A DNA stretch of 64,000 bases. Origin: Bacteroidota bacterium (GTDB taxonomy: Bacteria; Bacteroidota; Bacteroidia; UKL13-3). The translations under genes and the position numbers were made by a program. Shown here one piece after another: positions 18,212 through 26,244 of the stretch. Every line of letters starts with the position of its first letter. Positions within the stretch are counted from its first letter, which is position 1. The notes under the pieces are model-generated. The model did no database searches. It saw nothing but the letters and a program-made list of their open reading frames with translations, and had not been told where the DNA came from. The stretch covers positions 147,061 through 211,060 of the forward strand of contig JAIYAT010000010.1 of NCBI GenBank assembly GCA_027488905.1, read 5' to 3'.

Positions 18212-19402
18212 TTAAACGTTTTCTTTTTGAAACAAAGCTGGTATAGTTCTCAAAATAATCTTTATATCATTCAGCAAGGAATAGTTTTTAGCATATTCAT
18301 TATCAAGTTCCATGCGTTCTTCTTCACTCATTTGACCTCCTTTTCCACGTTTGGTAACTTGCCATAAACCCGTTATTCCTGCGGGTGCTAGAAACCTCAA
18401 GGCAAATTGGTCTGTGGTGAGTTTTTCTGCTTCATAAATTGGTAATGGTCTATTTCCAACAATACTCATGTCCCCTTTTAACACATTAAATAACTGAGGC
18501 AATTCATCTATGCTGGTATTGCGCATGATTTTTCCAAAACGGGTTATTCTTGGGTCATTCTCAATTTTAATGAATTTAGAACCTTCTTTCACACGCTTAT
18601 AATCGGCAAATACTTTTTCGCAAATTCTCTCTCCATCCATGTAAAGGCTGTTTTTACAGGATATGTTTGCTGTTTTACATTCCTCACATACAAAATTTTT
18701 GTAATCTTCAAGTGATTTTGCATCAGAAGTATTACTGTATTGATTCAAATGCTTTAGGTTCTTTAACATTGCATCTGCTCCTTGTCTCATCGAGCGAAAC
18801 TTGTAGAAGTCAAAAGGAGTATACCCAGTTCCAACTCGCTTTGCCGCATAAAATACTGGACCTTTCGATTCAAGCATAATAATGATTGCAAAAATGATAA
18901 AGAAAGGCAGTAAAAACAGCAAGGCTAAACTTGCAAATACAATATCAAAAATTCTCTTCGCTAAAGGGATGCTATATTTAGGAAAATTATTAGAAGCAGT
19001 TACAATGCTTTTATGATAACGAGGAGGGTTTTCAATTAAGAAAATAGCTCTTGTTAAGAACTCATCTTGTTTTACTGGCCTTTCGAAAATTTCGGCAAAC
19101 TGCTCCATCAAGGCAATGTTCTTGTTAGCATCTGTAATCCTATCAACTATTAAGACGAAAGGTACATTAGCTATTTTGGGAACGTTTTTACAGTTTTTTC
19201 TTAATGTAATACCGTTTGCACCCAATAAATCAGAATAAGTTACAACCAATTTTACGGTATCGTTTACATTGGTCCATTGAATGAATTGAAAGATATTGTC
19301 AAAGTGAAATATTTCAAACTCCTCCCTAAAAGAATGTGAAAATTCTACAATTGCATCAGGACTAGAAGCTATGAAAGCAATTCTATTTTTAATTGATTCC
19401 AT
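18212..19402 (-). CDS. Sugar-1-phosphate transferase fused to a degenerate receiver domain
   Basis: This 396-residue protein has a C-terminal bacterial sugar transferase domain (polyprenyl-phosphate phosphoglycosyl transferase, PglC/WcaJ type). It starts at about residue 147: KRIFDIVFASLALL membrane segment, FYKFRSMR, the Asp-Glu catalytic dyad in TSIDELPQL (299-300), and GDMSIVGNRPLP. Such enzymes load the first sugar phosphate onto undecaprenyl phosphate at the inner membrane. Residues 1-125 look like a receiver fold that has lost its phosphorylation chemistry: the acceptor position reads LVVTYSDLL, with Tyr56 where Asp is expected, and the conserved Lys-Pro is Arg108-Pro. An insert carries Cys 239, 242, 249 and 261. 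It lies 2 nt after a true receiver gene. Confidence 0.88.
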   Translation of the reverse strand: MESIKNRIAFIASSPDAIVEFSHSFREEFEIFHFDNIFQFIQWTNVNDTVKLVVTYSDLLGANGITLRKNCKNVPKIANVPFVLIVDRITDANKNIALMEQFAEIFERPVKQDEFLTRAIFLIENPPRYHKSIVTASNNFPKYSIPLAKRIFDIVFASLALLFLLPFFIIFAIIIMLESKGPVFYAAKRVGTGYTPFDFYKFRSMRQGADAMLKNLKHLNQYSNTSDAKSLEDYKNFVCEECKTANISCKNSLYMDGERICEKVFADYKRVKEGSKFIKIENDPRITRFGKIMRNTSIDELPQLFNVLKGDMSIVGNRPLPIYEAEKLTTDQFALRFLAPAGITGLWQVTKRGKGGQMSEEERMELDNEYAKNYSLLNDIKIILRTIPALFQKENV

Positions 19403-19404
19403 CC

Positions 19405-19785
19405 CTATAATTTTTTTAATCTTCTAAATATATTATCAATTCTTGCCTCAAGCTCTTCTGGATTAAATGGCTTAATCAAATAATCATCTGCACCTGCCTT
19501 TAAACATTTTATCTTATCACTTGAACCTTCATTTCCTGATAACATAATAAGAGGTACATCTTTGAAAAATCCACTGGCACGAATTTGTCTAATAAACTCT
19601 AGTCCATTAATTTCAGGCATATTGACATCCGCAATAATAACATCTGGAATTACCCCTTGTTGCATCCACTCTAATGCTTCTTTACCGTTTTGTTTTGCAA
19701 CCACGGTATATGTTTTGTTAAAATAAAAGTCAAGAATTTTTAAGATACTTAATTCATCATCTAAGGCTAAAAGTGTCTTTTTCAT
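19405..19785 (-). CDS. CheY-like single-domain response regulator
   Basis: This 126-residue stand-alone receiver domain has the acidic pair Asp9-Asp10, phosphoacceptor Asp53 (DVIIADVNMPEING), Ser83 in MLSGNEG and Lys105 in LIKPF, so the phosphorylation site is intact. There is no output domain, so it probably acts by protein contact. It sits between an NtrC-type activator (22 nt gap) and the pseudo-receiver sugar transferase (2 nt gap). Its likely partner is one of those proteins. No histidine kinase gene is in the window. Confidence 0.92.
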   Translation of the reverse strand: MKKTLLALDDELSILKILDFYFNKTYTVVAKQNGKEALEWMQQGVIPDVIIADVNMPEINGLEFIRQIRASGFFKDVPLIMLSGNEGSSDKIKCLKAGADDYLIKPFNPEELEARIDNIFRRLKKL

Positions 19786-19807
19786 AATTTAATTTGTGAA
19801 GCTGAAG

Positions 19808-21181
19808 TTATTTTTTTAATAATTTTTGGAAACTATCTGTCTTAACAATTCTGTAAATGGTAGACTTCCCGATATTCAATTTTTTAGCAACTATGATTAC
19901 ATTATCATCATATTTTTCTAAGTAGAATTTGATGATAAGATTTGTATAATCATCAAATGTCATTTCTTGCGACATGATATTATTAATCGATTTTTCATTG
20001 TTATAGGTAATATCATCTGCAGCAATAACCTGTTGTTCACAAAGTACACAAGCTAATTCAATGATTGCTTTTAACTCCCTTATATTACCTGGAAAACTAT
20101 ATTCCAACAATTTTTTTTGAGCCTCGCTTGATAAAGTTATCTTACCGGTCTTGTTTTCTTTAATGTACTCATCTATAAAATACTTGGCCAAATGCACCAC
20201 ATCATTGCCACGCTCTCTTAACGGTGGTAAGTGTATCGGTAACCCCAATAACCTATAGTACAAGTCTTCTCTAAATCTGCCTTCTTGAACCTCTAATGCT
20301 AAGTTTTTATGCGTGGCCACTATAATTCTTACATCAATTGGTATAGCATTATTACTGCCAATTCTTGTCACCTCACGTTCTTGCAAAACCCTTAATAATT
20401 TAGCTTGTAGGTTCAAATCAAGTTCCCCAATTTCATCTAAAAAAATGGTTCCTTTAATTGCTTGTTCAAATTTCCCTATTCGTCTAGCGTCAGCACCCGT
20501 AAAGGCGCCTTTCTCATGGCCAAATAATTCACTTTCTATTAAGTCTTTCGGAATTGCAGCAACGTTTACGGCCACAAACGAGGATTTTTTTCTATCACTA
20601 TGATAATGTATGGCTTTTGCAACCAACTCTTTTCCTGTGCCAGTTTCTCCAGTTATTGAAACGGTTATTTTGCTATTTGCCGACTTTTCAATCAACGAAA
20701 AGGTTTTCTTTATGGCATCACTATTGCCAATAATGGTTTTACTAAAATCATACTTTTTGCCTAGGTCTTCTTTTAACTCAACAATTTGAGTTTTTAAATT
20801 TGTATTGATTAGCGCATTGCGAGCCGAGTTCAACAAACGGTTTTTAGTGTCTTCGTTTTTTATCAAATAATCAAAAACGCCCAATTTTAAAAGTTCTACA
20901 GCCGTAGAAACATCCTCTTGCCCAGAAATTACTATTAACTGAATTTGATCGTCTACCTCCTTGATTTTCTTAATCAATTCAGCCCCATTCATGCCCGGTA
21001 AAGAATAATCAATGGTTATTAAATCGGGCTTCAAATGCAAATTTGATAAACAATCCTTAGCATTCTCAAATGCTTGTACTTCGTAATCGGGATTTAATTG
21101 AATGGTATAGGTTAGGAAATTCCTATACCACGTATCATCTTCAACTACAAAAATTTTATAATTATTTTTTTCGTTTGCCAT
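19808..21181 (-). CDS. Sigma-54-dependent response regulator, NtrC family
   Basis: This 457-residue activator has a receiver domain (residues 8-125, phosphoacceptor Asp58 in LITIDYSLPG), and an AAA+ domain with Walker A GETGTGKE (178-185), the sigma-54-contacting GAFTGA loop (225-230), and DEIGELDLNLQAKLLRVLQ. A Fis-like helix-turn-helix (NVIIVAKKLNIGKSTIYRIV) is at the C-terminus. It would activate sigma-54 promoters on phosphorylation. The receiver Lys108 is followed by Asn rather than the usual Pro. I used ATG 21181; the frame extends to a TTG at 21196. It heads the operon with the CheY-like protein and the sugar transferase, so exopolysaccharide control is a reasonable inference. Confidence 0.93.
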   Translation of the reverse strand: MANEKNNYKIFVVEDDTWYRNFLTYTIQLNPDYEVQAFENAKDCLSNLHLKPDLITIDYSLPGMNGAELIKKIKEVDDQIQLIVISGQEDVSTAVELLKLGVFDYLIKNEDTKNRLLNSARNALINTNLKTQIVELKEDLGKKYDFSKTIIGNSDAIKKTFSLIEKSANSKITVSITGETGTGKELVAKAIHYHSDRKKSSFVAVNVAAIPKDLIESELFGHEKGAFTGADARRIGKFEQAIKGTIFLDEIGELDLNLQAKLLRVLQEREVTRIGSNNAIPIDVRIIVATHKNLALEVQEGRFREDLYYRLLGLPIHLPPLRERGNDVVHLAKYFIDEYIKENKTGKITLSSEAQKKLLEYSFPGNIRELKAIIELACVLCEQQVIAADDITYNNEKSINNIMSQEMTFDDYTNLIIKFYLEKYDDNVIIVAKKLNIGKSTIYRIVKTDSFQKLLKK

Positions 21182-21241
21182 AGGGTCTACTGACAAAACA
21201 AATATGCAAGGAAATTTCCAAATTTGGGAATTATTTTATTA

Positions 21242-21976
21242 TTAAAGCTTTTTTCTGAAAATATTAACCATTTCTGATTTTGTATGCTCAGAAAATTTAG
21301 AGTTGTAAATCATTTTATATTGCTTTCCCATTTCAATAGAATCATAGTGCTTAACCTTTATGCTTCTGGTATGAAAAATTGCAATGAGTTCTTTTTTGTA
21401 AAAAACTAATAATATCCTAGGCTCTAGTTTTTGTAAGGTAAATTCGGGTTGAACCAACAAGTATGAAGCATAGTCTCCTTGCTCCATTTGAGGTTTTAAC
21501 TCAAATTTTTGAATAAATGGAAGAAACGTTTCCAGTTTTTCATTATCGCCAGTTTTAAGAAGTATTTTACTAAGTTCTTCCTCCGGCAAATGTGTATTGT
21601 CTAGGCAGCTGTTTTCTAAATATCCCCAAATGATAACCGGTGTTAAGCTGTCAATGGGTTCAAAACTTTGCATCGGATTAAACGGCTCTAATACCTTTCC
21701 AATCAATTTTCTGTTTCTATCATAAATAGAGGCTCCAGAATTGAACCTAATTTCATCATACAAATCTTTTGTCTTTACAAATGCCTCTAACCAAATTCTG
21801 ACTTTAATTTGGCCAGGCGCTGCAATGTAAAATTCTACTTTAGGAAGTAAAGCTAAAACAGGTCTTCCTTTTTCATCATCAGAAAGGTTGCAATGTCCAG
21901 CGGTTCTTTCAGCAAATAGTTCGGTTTGAACCAATAGGCACAAAACAAACAGTAGAAAACTATTTTTTAGGAGCAA
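21242..21976 (-). CDS. Secreted protein of unknown function
   Basis: This protein is about 244 residues if started at TTG 21976. That start places a good signal peptide first (LLKNSFLLFVLCLLVQ... ELFAE) and overlaps the upstream dedA by 17 nt. There is no ATG near the N-terminus, and the frame runs open to a TTG at 22027. The mature part contains VEFYIAAPGQIKVRIWLEAF, suggesting a beta-sandwich, and a Cys in the ENSCLDN segment. I do not recognise a family. Its position suggests co-transcription with dedA. A palindrome copy overlaps the signal-peptide codons, so part of the LVQTE reading may be dictated by the DNA motif. Confidence 0.6.
   Translation of the reverse strand: MLLKNSFLLFVLCLLVQTELFAERTAGHCNLSDDEKGRPVLALLPKVEFYIAAPGQIKVRIWLEAFVKTKDLYDEIRFNSGASIYDRNRKLIGKVLEPFNPMQSFEPIDSLTPVIIWGYLENSCLDNTHLPEEELSKILLKTGDNEKLETFLPFIQKFELKPQMEQGDYASYLLVQPEFTLQKLEPRILLVFYKKELIAIFHTRSIKVKHYDSIEMGKQYKMIYNSKFSEHTKSEMVNIFRKKL
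21923..21932. repeat. Dispersed palindrome GGTTTGAACC, copy 3
   Basis: Flanks are TTC and AAT. In the signal peptide of the secreted unknown, read as VQT. Confidence 0.8.
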
Positions 21977-22616
21977 ATTTGTGTTTGATAATTTGAAAGA
22001 ATATGGGCAAAACAGATAAACCAACAATTCCTAGAACTACCTTTTCAAAGTTTTTTTGAACCCATTCATTACTACCTAAAAAATATCCTGCAAGGGTAAT
22101 GCTGGTTACCCATAAAATGGCACCCACTACACAAAAGGTAATGTATTTACTGTATTTCATGCTGCCAACACCTGCCACAAATGGCGCAAATGTTCTTACA
22201 ATCGGCACAAATCGGGCGATAATAATGGCAACACTACCATGCTTTTCATAAAAATCTTCGGTCTTTTTAATGTACTCTTTCTTTATCGTGAAAATACCGA
22301 AAAGCTTTGCGCCTTCTCCTTTTTTTGCTAAAAATTTACCTATGAAATAATTGGTATTATCACCCATTAAAGCTGCCGTAATTAATAAAATTATAATCAA
22401 CGCAACATCTAACTGATTATTTGGATTGCCTGCAAGAACGCCTGCTGTAAATAATAAAGAATCACCTGGTAAAAGGGGTAGCACAACCAAACCCGTTTCA
22501 CAAAAGACAATTAAAAATAGCAGGCCATACAGCCATAAACCATGATTTGCTACAAATTGCTCTAAAAAAGGTTTTGTGTTGGTAAGCAACTCTTTTAAAA
22601 TTTCAATAATTCCCAT
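21960..22616 (-). CDS. DedA family (VTT domain) membrane protein
   Basis: This 218-residue inner-membrane protein has family hallmarks GLVVLPLLPGDSLLFTAG (about residues 40-60) and ARFVPIVRTFAPFVAGVGSM (about 130-150). The latter includes the conserved Arg residues and Gly-Met needed in DedA proteins. There are about five hydrophobic segments and a Lys-rich end. Members act in membrane lipid homeostasis, some as undecaprenyl-phosphate or phospholipid translocases (family knowledge). That would fit neighbours that use undecaprenyl-phosphate, though the link is inference. ATG 22616 is the start, since the upstream extension begins with TTG. Confidence 0.9.
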   Translation of the reverse strand: MGIIEILKELLTNTKPFLEQFVANHGLWLYGLLFLIVFCETGLVVLPLLPGDSLLFTAGVLAGNPNNQLDVALIIILLITAALMGDNTNYFIGKFLAKKGEGAKLFGIFTIKKEYIKKTEDFYEKHGSVAIIIARFVPIVRTFAPFVAGVGSMKYSKYITFCVVGAILWVTSITLAGYFLGSNEWVQKNFEKVVLGIVGLSVLPIFFQIIKHKFAPKK

Positions 22617-22663
22617 TTGTATTAAAATAAAGTGCAAGTTTACTAAAATCCCGTTGGTTTTTT

Positions 22664-22671
22664 TAATTTTG
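22664..22671 (+). promoter_or_regulatory. -7 box of the small lipoprotein-glycosyltransferase pair
   Basis: TAATTTTG matches TAnnTTTG and ends only 4 nt before the ATG at 22676, implying a leaderless or near-leaderless transcript. Confidence 0.45.
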
Positions 22672-22675
22672 TATC

Positions 22676-22795
22676 ATGCGACAAAAGCTTAACATATTAA
22701 TGATATTGCTCATTAGCTTCCTATTATTGGGTACTTCTTGTAGCAGCCACAAGGGAATTGCACGAGATAAAAAATGTAATTGTCCCAAGTTTTAA
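22676..22795 (+). CDS. 39-residue lipoprotein
   Basis: A short frame encodes a 39-residue product: a hydrophobic signal (MRQKLNILMILLISFLLL), a lipobox GTSC, and an 18-residue mature peptide with a CNCPKF end. After lipidation the mature peptide is basic and Cys-containing (CSSHKGIARDKKCNCPKF). Its TAA stop shares an A with the ATG of the glycosyltransferase (TAATG at 22793-22797), implying translational coupling. A -7 box lies directly upstream. I have the impression of similar tiny C-x-C-P-x-F lipoproteins in Bacteroidota, but know of no assigned function. Confidence 0.65.
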   Translation: MRQKLNILMILLISFLLLGTSCSSHKGIARDKKCNCPKF

Positions 22796-23601
22796 TGGAT
22801 AAAGTTGCCCCAAAGCTCAGCATTATAACTGTTTGTTTCAATGCAGCGCCTTTGATTCAAAAAACCCTTTTTTCAGCTCTCCATCAAACCTTTCAAGATT
22901 TTGAATTGGTTATAGTAGATGGTGGTTCTAAAGACAATACCCTAGCCCTACTTCAGCCATTTCAAAGTAAAATTGGACAACTTGTTTCCGAGAAAGATAA
23001 TGGAATTTATGATGCGATGAACAAAGGGGTAAGTCTAGCAAAAGGAGAGTGGGTTTACTTTTTAAATGCGGGTGACGCTTTCTTTGATGACTTGGTTTTA
23101 GAGAAGGTGTTTAATGAAATTAATATGGCCATGCCAGATTTTTTATATGCCAAGGTTCAAACCTTAAACGAACCAACAGGCATAGATTATGTGGCTGGTG
23201 AAGCAGTAACTTTAAAAGATTTTTGGCATAAGTATCCTATTTGTCATCAGGCTACATTTGCAAAACGGGAAATATTCAATCAAATAGGAATATTCAACAC
23301 CAATTACCAATTAATATCAGATACAGAATGGTTTATTAGGTTGTTTAAAAAAAAGGAACTTAACACGCATTTTATGAACGCGGTAGTGGCATTTTACGAC
23401 GTTACAGGCGCTACCTACCAAAAAAGAATGTTGGGAATGCGTGAGTATATTCATGCAAGTTTTAACCATTTCCCTTTACACATAGCATTGCTTAATTTTT
23501 TGAGTTATCCGCTAATTTGGATTAAAGTTAAGTTGATTAGAGGCTTTCAGCATACGCCTTGGTTCAAGGCTTACCGAAAATGGAAATTTAAACAAAGCTA
23601 G
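22795..23601 (+). CDS. Family 2 glycosyltransferase
   Basis: This 268-residue GT-A enzyme has the N-terminal LSIITVCFNAAPLIQKTLFSA, the nucleotide-binding VIVDGGSKDNT (about residues 40-50), the SEKDNGIYDAMNKG stretch, and a metal site FLNAGD in place of DxD. This set resembles the WcaE-like branch used in exopolysaccharide or lipopolysaccharide assembly. There is no predicted transmembrane segment apart from a hydrophobic stretch near residue 235 that could anchor it to the inner membrane. The ATG at 22795 overlaps the small lipoprotein stop; an in-frame TTG at 22780 is unlikely. The next gene, a Nif3 homologue, follows after 7 nt. Confidence 0.9.
   Translation: MDKVAPKLSIITVCFNAAPLIQKTLFSALHQTFQDFELVIVDGGSKDNTLALLQPFQSKIGQLVSEKDNGIYDAMNKGVSLAKGEWVYFLNAGDAFFDDLVLEKVFNEINMAMPDFLYAKVQTLNEPTGIDYVAGEAVTLKDFWHKYPICHQATFAKREIFNQIGIFNTNYQLISDTEWFIRLFKKKELNTHFMNAVVAFYDVTGATYQKRMLGMREYIHASFNHFPLHIALLNFLSYPLIWIKVKLIRGFQHTPWFKAYRKWKFKQS
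23154..23163. repeat. Dispersed palindrome GGTTCAAACC, copy 4
   Basis: Flanks are CAA and TTA. In the glycosyltransferase gene, read as VQT. Confidence 0.75.
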
Positions 23602-23608
23602 TTTTGAA

Positions 23609-24703
23609 ATGAAAATTAAAGAAATTACAAATTATTTGGAATCATTGGCGCCTTTGGCTTTGCAGGAATCTTATGACAATTGCGGATTATTGGTTGGAAA
23701 TCATGAGCAGGAAGTTAGCAAAATACTTATAACGCTTGATTGCACCGAGGCGGTTGTGGCAGAAGCAGTTTCAAATGGTTGTGAATTAATCATTGCCCAT
23801 CACCCAATTATTTTTGGGGGCTTAAAAAAGCTCAATGGCGCTAATTATGTTGAAAGAACCGTTATAAAAGCCATACAAAATAATGTAGCTATTTATGCCA
23901 TTCATACCAATTTAGACAATTGGGGGATGGGAGTGAATGCTAAAATTGCTGAAAAATTGGGTTTGGTTCAAACCGAAATATTGGCCGAAACCAAAAATAG
24001 TTTGATTAAGTTGGCCACCTACATTCCACTATCACATTTGGAGTTTGTAAGAAACGCACTTTTTGAAGCAGGCGCAGGAAATATTGGCAATTACAGCGAA
24101 TGTTCCTTCGAAGTTTTAGGAAGTGGCACTTTTAAAGCAAATGAACATGCTAATCCATTTTTGGGAAAGACCTTAGAAAGGCATACTGAAGCAGAAATGA
24201 AACTGGAAGTGGTTTTGCCAAGTTGGTTACAAAAGCAAGTAGTTGAAGCCTTAAAAAAGGCACATCCATACGAAGAAGTTGCCTTTGAGTTGTATCCAAT
24301 CAAAAATGAACTGTCATCTACAGGGGCAGGCATGATTGGAAATTTACCAGAAGAATTAGATTCGAAAGGTTTTCTTAAATTACTAAAACAAAACATGGAG
24401 CTTGAAGTGATTAGGTTCACACCTATTAATAAACCCATACGAAAAGTGGCCATTTGCGGCGGGGCAGGCAGCTTTCTTTTGAAAACAGCTATTGCTAAAA
24501 AGGCAGATGCATTTGTGTCGGCAGATTTTAAATATCACGAATTTTTTGATGCCGAAGAAAAGCTAATGATAGCTGATATCGGGCATTATGAGAGTGAGAA
24601 GTTTACCAAAAACCTTTTAAGTGATTTGGTAATCAAGAAGTTCCCTAATCAAATTGTTAGATTATCTTATGTAGTTACCAATCCTATCCAATATTTTACC
24701 TAG
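23609..24703 (+). CDS. Nif3-like dinuclear metal centre protein
   Basis: This 364-residue member of the Nif3/YbgI/YqfO family has metal ligands in IIAHHPIIF (about residues 63-71), AIHTNLDNWG (about 98-107) and the C-terminal IGHYESEKF. The length and a central ~130-residue region correspond to the long YqfO form with an inserted alpha/beta domain. Annotations call it GTP cyclohydrolase I type 2, but the true reaction is uncertain in the literature I know. In Bacteroidota it commonly neighbours the zinc-ribbon coiled-coil gene, which appears here at 25427 behind a convergent lipoprotein gene. A terminator follows. Confidence 0.9.
   Translation: MKIKEITNYLESLAPLALQESYDNCGLLVGNHEQEVSKILITLDCTEAVVAEAVSNGCELIIAHHPIIFGGLKKLNGANYVERTVIKAIQNNVAIYAIHTNLDNWGMGVNAKIAEKLGLVQTEILAETKNSLIKLATYIPLSHLEFVRNALFEAGAGNIGNYSECSFEVLGSGTFKANEHANPFLGKTLERHTEAEMKLEVVLPSWLQKQVVEALKKAHPYEEVAFELYPIKNELSSTGAGMIGNLPEELDSKGFLKLLKQNMELEVIRFTPINKPIRKVAICGGAGSFLLKTAIAKKADAFVSADFKYHEFFDAEEKLMIADIGHYESEKFTKNLLSDLVIKKFPNQIVRLSYVVTNPIQYFT
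23965..23974. repeat. Dispersed palindrome GGTTCAAACC, copy 5
   Basis: Flanks are TTT and GAAA. In the Nif3 gene, read as VQTE. Confidence 0.8.
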
Positions 24704-24714
24704 GCATCATCAAT

Positions 24715-24750
24715 AAAAAAGGCTGCCTCTAGTTTAGAAGCAGCCTTTTA
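24715..24750. terminator. Bidirectional terminator
   Basis: AAAAGGCTGC (24717-24726) pairs with GCAGCCTTTT (24740-24749) between convergent genes ending at 24703 and 24770. Confidence 0.9.
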
Positions 24751-24769
24751 AAGGTTAGTTTAGCTAAAA

Positions 24770-25201
24770 TTATTTTGAAGCTGTTTCTGTAACATTTACA
24801 GTTAAAGAGTCGCTCATTTCCCAAGGATAGGTGATTACAAGACTATTTGTGGTAATATTATCAATAGTTGAGGTAAGTTCGTCTGCAGTACCTTTTTCAA
24901 AAATGATAGTTTTGTCACCAGATAACTCCCAGGTGCCAAATTCTGAACTATCACTGTACATATAGCTGCCATTTGCGCTGTAGGTTACAAATAAATCAGC
25001 AGCCTTCAAGTCATCATTCCAACCTTTTATTACTGCAGCCGTAAAAGGATCAGTTGCTGATGAACTGTAGCCAGTTACTTTCCAAACACCAGAAGTAATT
25101 AGGTCTTTAGTGCTAGTGGTTTTAGTAGTATTCTCATCTTTTTTACATGCGAAAAGAAACACAACTAATAAGGTAAGGGTTAGTTTAAATAAATTTTTCA
25201 T
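24770..25201 (-). CDS. Lipocalin-like lipoprotein
   Basis: This 143-residue lipoprotein has the signal MKNLFKLTLTLLVVFLFAC, with lipidated Cys19 followed by KKDE, a charged start often found on surface-exposed Bacteroidota lipoproteins. The mature domain has a typical lipocalin-like pattern: a LITSGVWKVTGY strand, an ANGSYMYSDSSEFGTWEL hairpin and further strands. Small-ligand binding is a guess. It interrupts the usual nif3/zinc-ribbon pairing and is transcribed the other way, suggesting a later insertion. Confidence 0.75.
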   Translation of the reverse strand: MKNLFKLTLTLLVVFLFACKKDENTTKTTSTKDLITSGVWKVTGYSSSATDPFTAAVIKGWNDDLKAADLFVTYSANGSYMYSDSSEFGTWELSGDKTIIFEKGTADELTSTIDNITTNSLVITYPWEMSDSLTVNVTETASK

Positions 25202-25342
25202 TATATTTTTTTTGTGTAAACAATGTTATAGAATGTTTCTTAAAAAAGAAAAAGTTTGTTAACTTTATGGATATAAATTGATTAATTTAAAATATTTTTT
25301 TGTTTATAAGCCTTTTAAATTAACTAAATCTAAACAAGTGAG

Positions 25343-25370
25343 TTGATTCTCAAAAAAATTCCTACTTTTG
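25343..25370 (+). promoter_or_regulatory. Promoter of the zinc-ribbon gene
   Basis: TACTTTTG at 25363-25370 matches TAnnTTTG, with TTG at 25343-25345 (17-nt spacer, slightly short). The leader is 56 nt. Confidence 0.6.
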
Positions 25371-25426
25371 CAATCCTTTTATCGGGAAAAAATACAAATC
25401 CAATTAATTACTTTAGGTAAAGCAAT

Positions 25427-26191
25427 ATGGCAGGAGCAACAGAGACTAGCATAGAACAAAAATTGAGGGCGCTTTATAAGCTACAGCTCATCGACAGTAA
25501 AATTGACAAATTAACTGCAGTGAGAGGCGAATTACCCATGGAGGTGAGCGACTTGGAAGATGAAATCATAGGGTATGAGACTAGGTTAAATAATATTTTG
25601 GCTGAGGTTAAGCGAATGGAAGAGTCAATTTCAGCTAATAAATCAAAAATTACAGACTCAAAAGCACTTTCAAAAAAATATGAAAAGCAGCTAGAGAACG
25701 TTAAAAATAATAGAGAGTTTGATGCGCTAAACAAGGAAATTGAAATCCAAGGTTTAGAACAACAAGCGCTTGAGAAGCGTATAAAAAATACTCAATTTGA
25801 CATTGAGCAAAAGAAACAAGCTATTGAAGCTTCTAAACTTGAGTTAGAGGGCAGAAAAGTAGACTTACAAACTAAAAAGTCTGAACTTAGCAATATCGTT
25901 GAAGAAACTCAAAAAGAGGAAGATGAATTGTTAAAAGTACGCGCAAATGCTGTTAAAGTAGCAGATGAAAGATTGGTACATTCTTACGATAGAATTAGAA
26001 AGAGTGTAAAAAATGGCATCGGGGTGGCTACCATTGAAAGAGAAAGTTGCAGCGGCTGTTATGCTGGAATTCCACCACAACGCCAAAGTGATATTAAGCA
26101 ACGCAAGAAAATCATAGTATGCGAAAATTGCGGACGTGTGCTCACGGATGCGCAACTTGCCGAAGAAGTTGTAGAAGAATCAAAAATTTAA
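25427..26191 (+). CDS. Coiled-coil protein with C-terminal C4 zinc ribbon
   Basis: This 254-residue protein has a long antiparallel-type coiled coil over about residues 10-190 and then a zinc ribbon with ligands in ESCSGCYAGIPP and VCENCGRVL (two CxxC knuckles about 25 residues apart). This is the CT398/HP0958-like architecture. Those relatives are proposed to act in nucleic-acid or protein complexes such as RNA polymerase sigma and flagellar interactions. A precise role in Bacteroidota is unknown to me. It is usually next to nif3, as nearly seen here. It has its own promoter and a perfect terminator right at the stop. Confidence 0.88.
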   Translation: MAGATETSIEQKLRALYKLQLIDSKIDKLTAVRGELPMEVSDLEDEIIGYETRLNNILAEVKRMEESISANKSKITDSKALSKKYEKQLENVKNNREFDALNKEIEIQGLEQQALEKRIKNTQFDIEQKKQAIEASKLELEGRKVDLQTKKSELSNIVEETQKEEDELLKVRANAVKVADERLVHSYDRIRKSVKNGIGVATIERESCSGCYAGIPPQRQSDIKQRKKIIVCENCGRVLTDAQLAEEVVEESKI

Positions 26192-26221
26192 AAAAAAGCT
26201 GTCTCAGGACAGCTTTTTTTT
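26191..26221 (+). terminator. Rho-independent terminator
   Basis: AAAAAAAGCTGTC (26191-26203) and GACAGCTTTTTTT (26208-26220) form a perfect 13-bp stem with a 4-nt loop; the stem begins at the last base of the stop codon. Confidence 0.95.
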
Positions 26222-26244
26222 CAAGAAACTTCTAACTTTACAAA

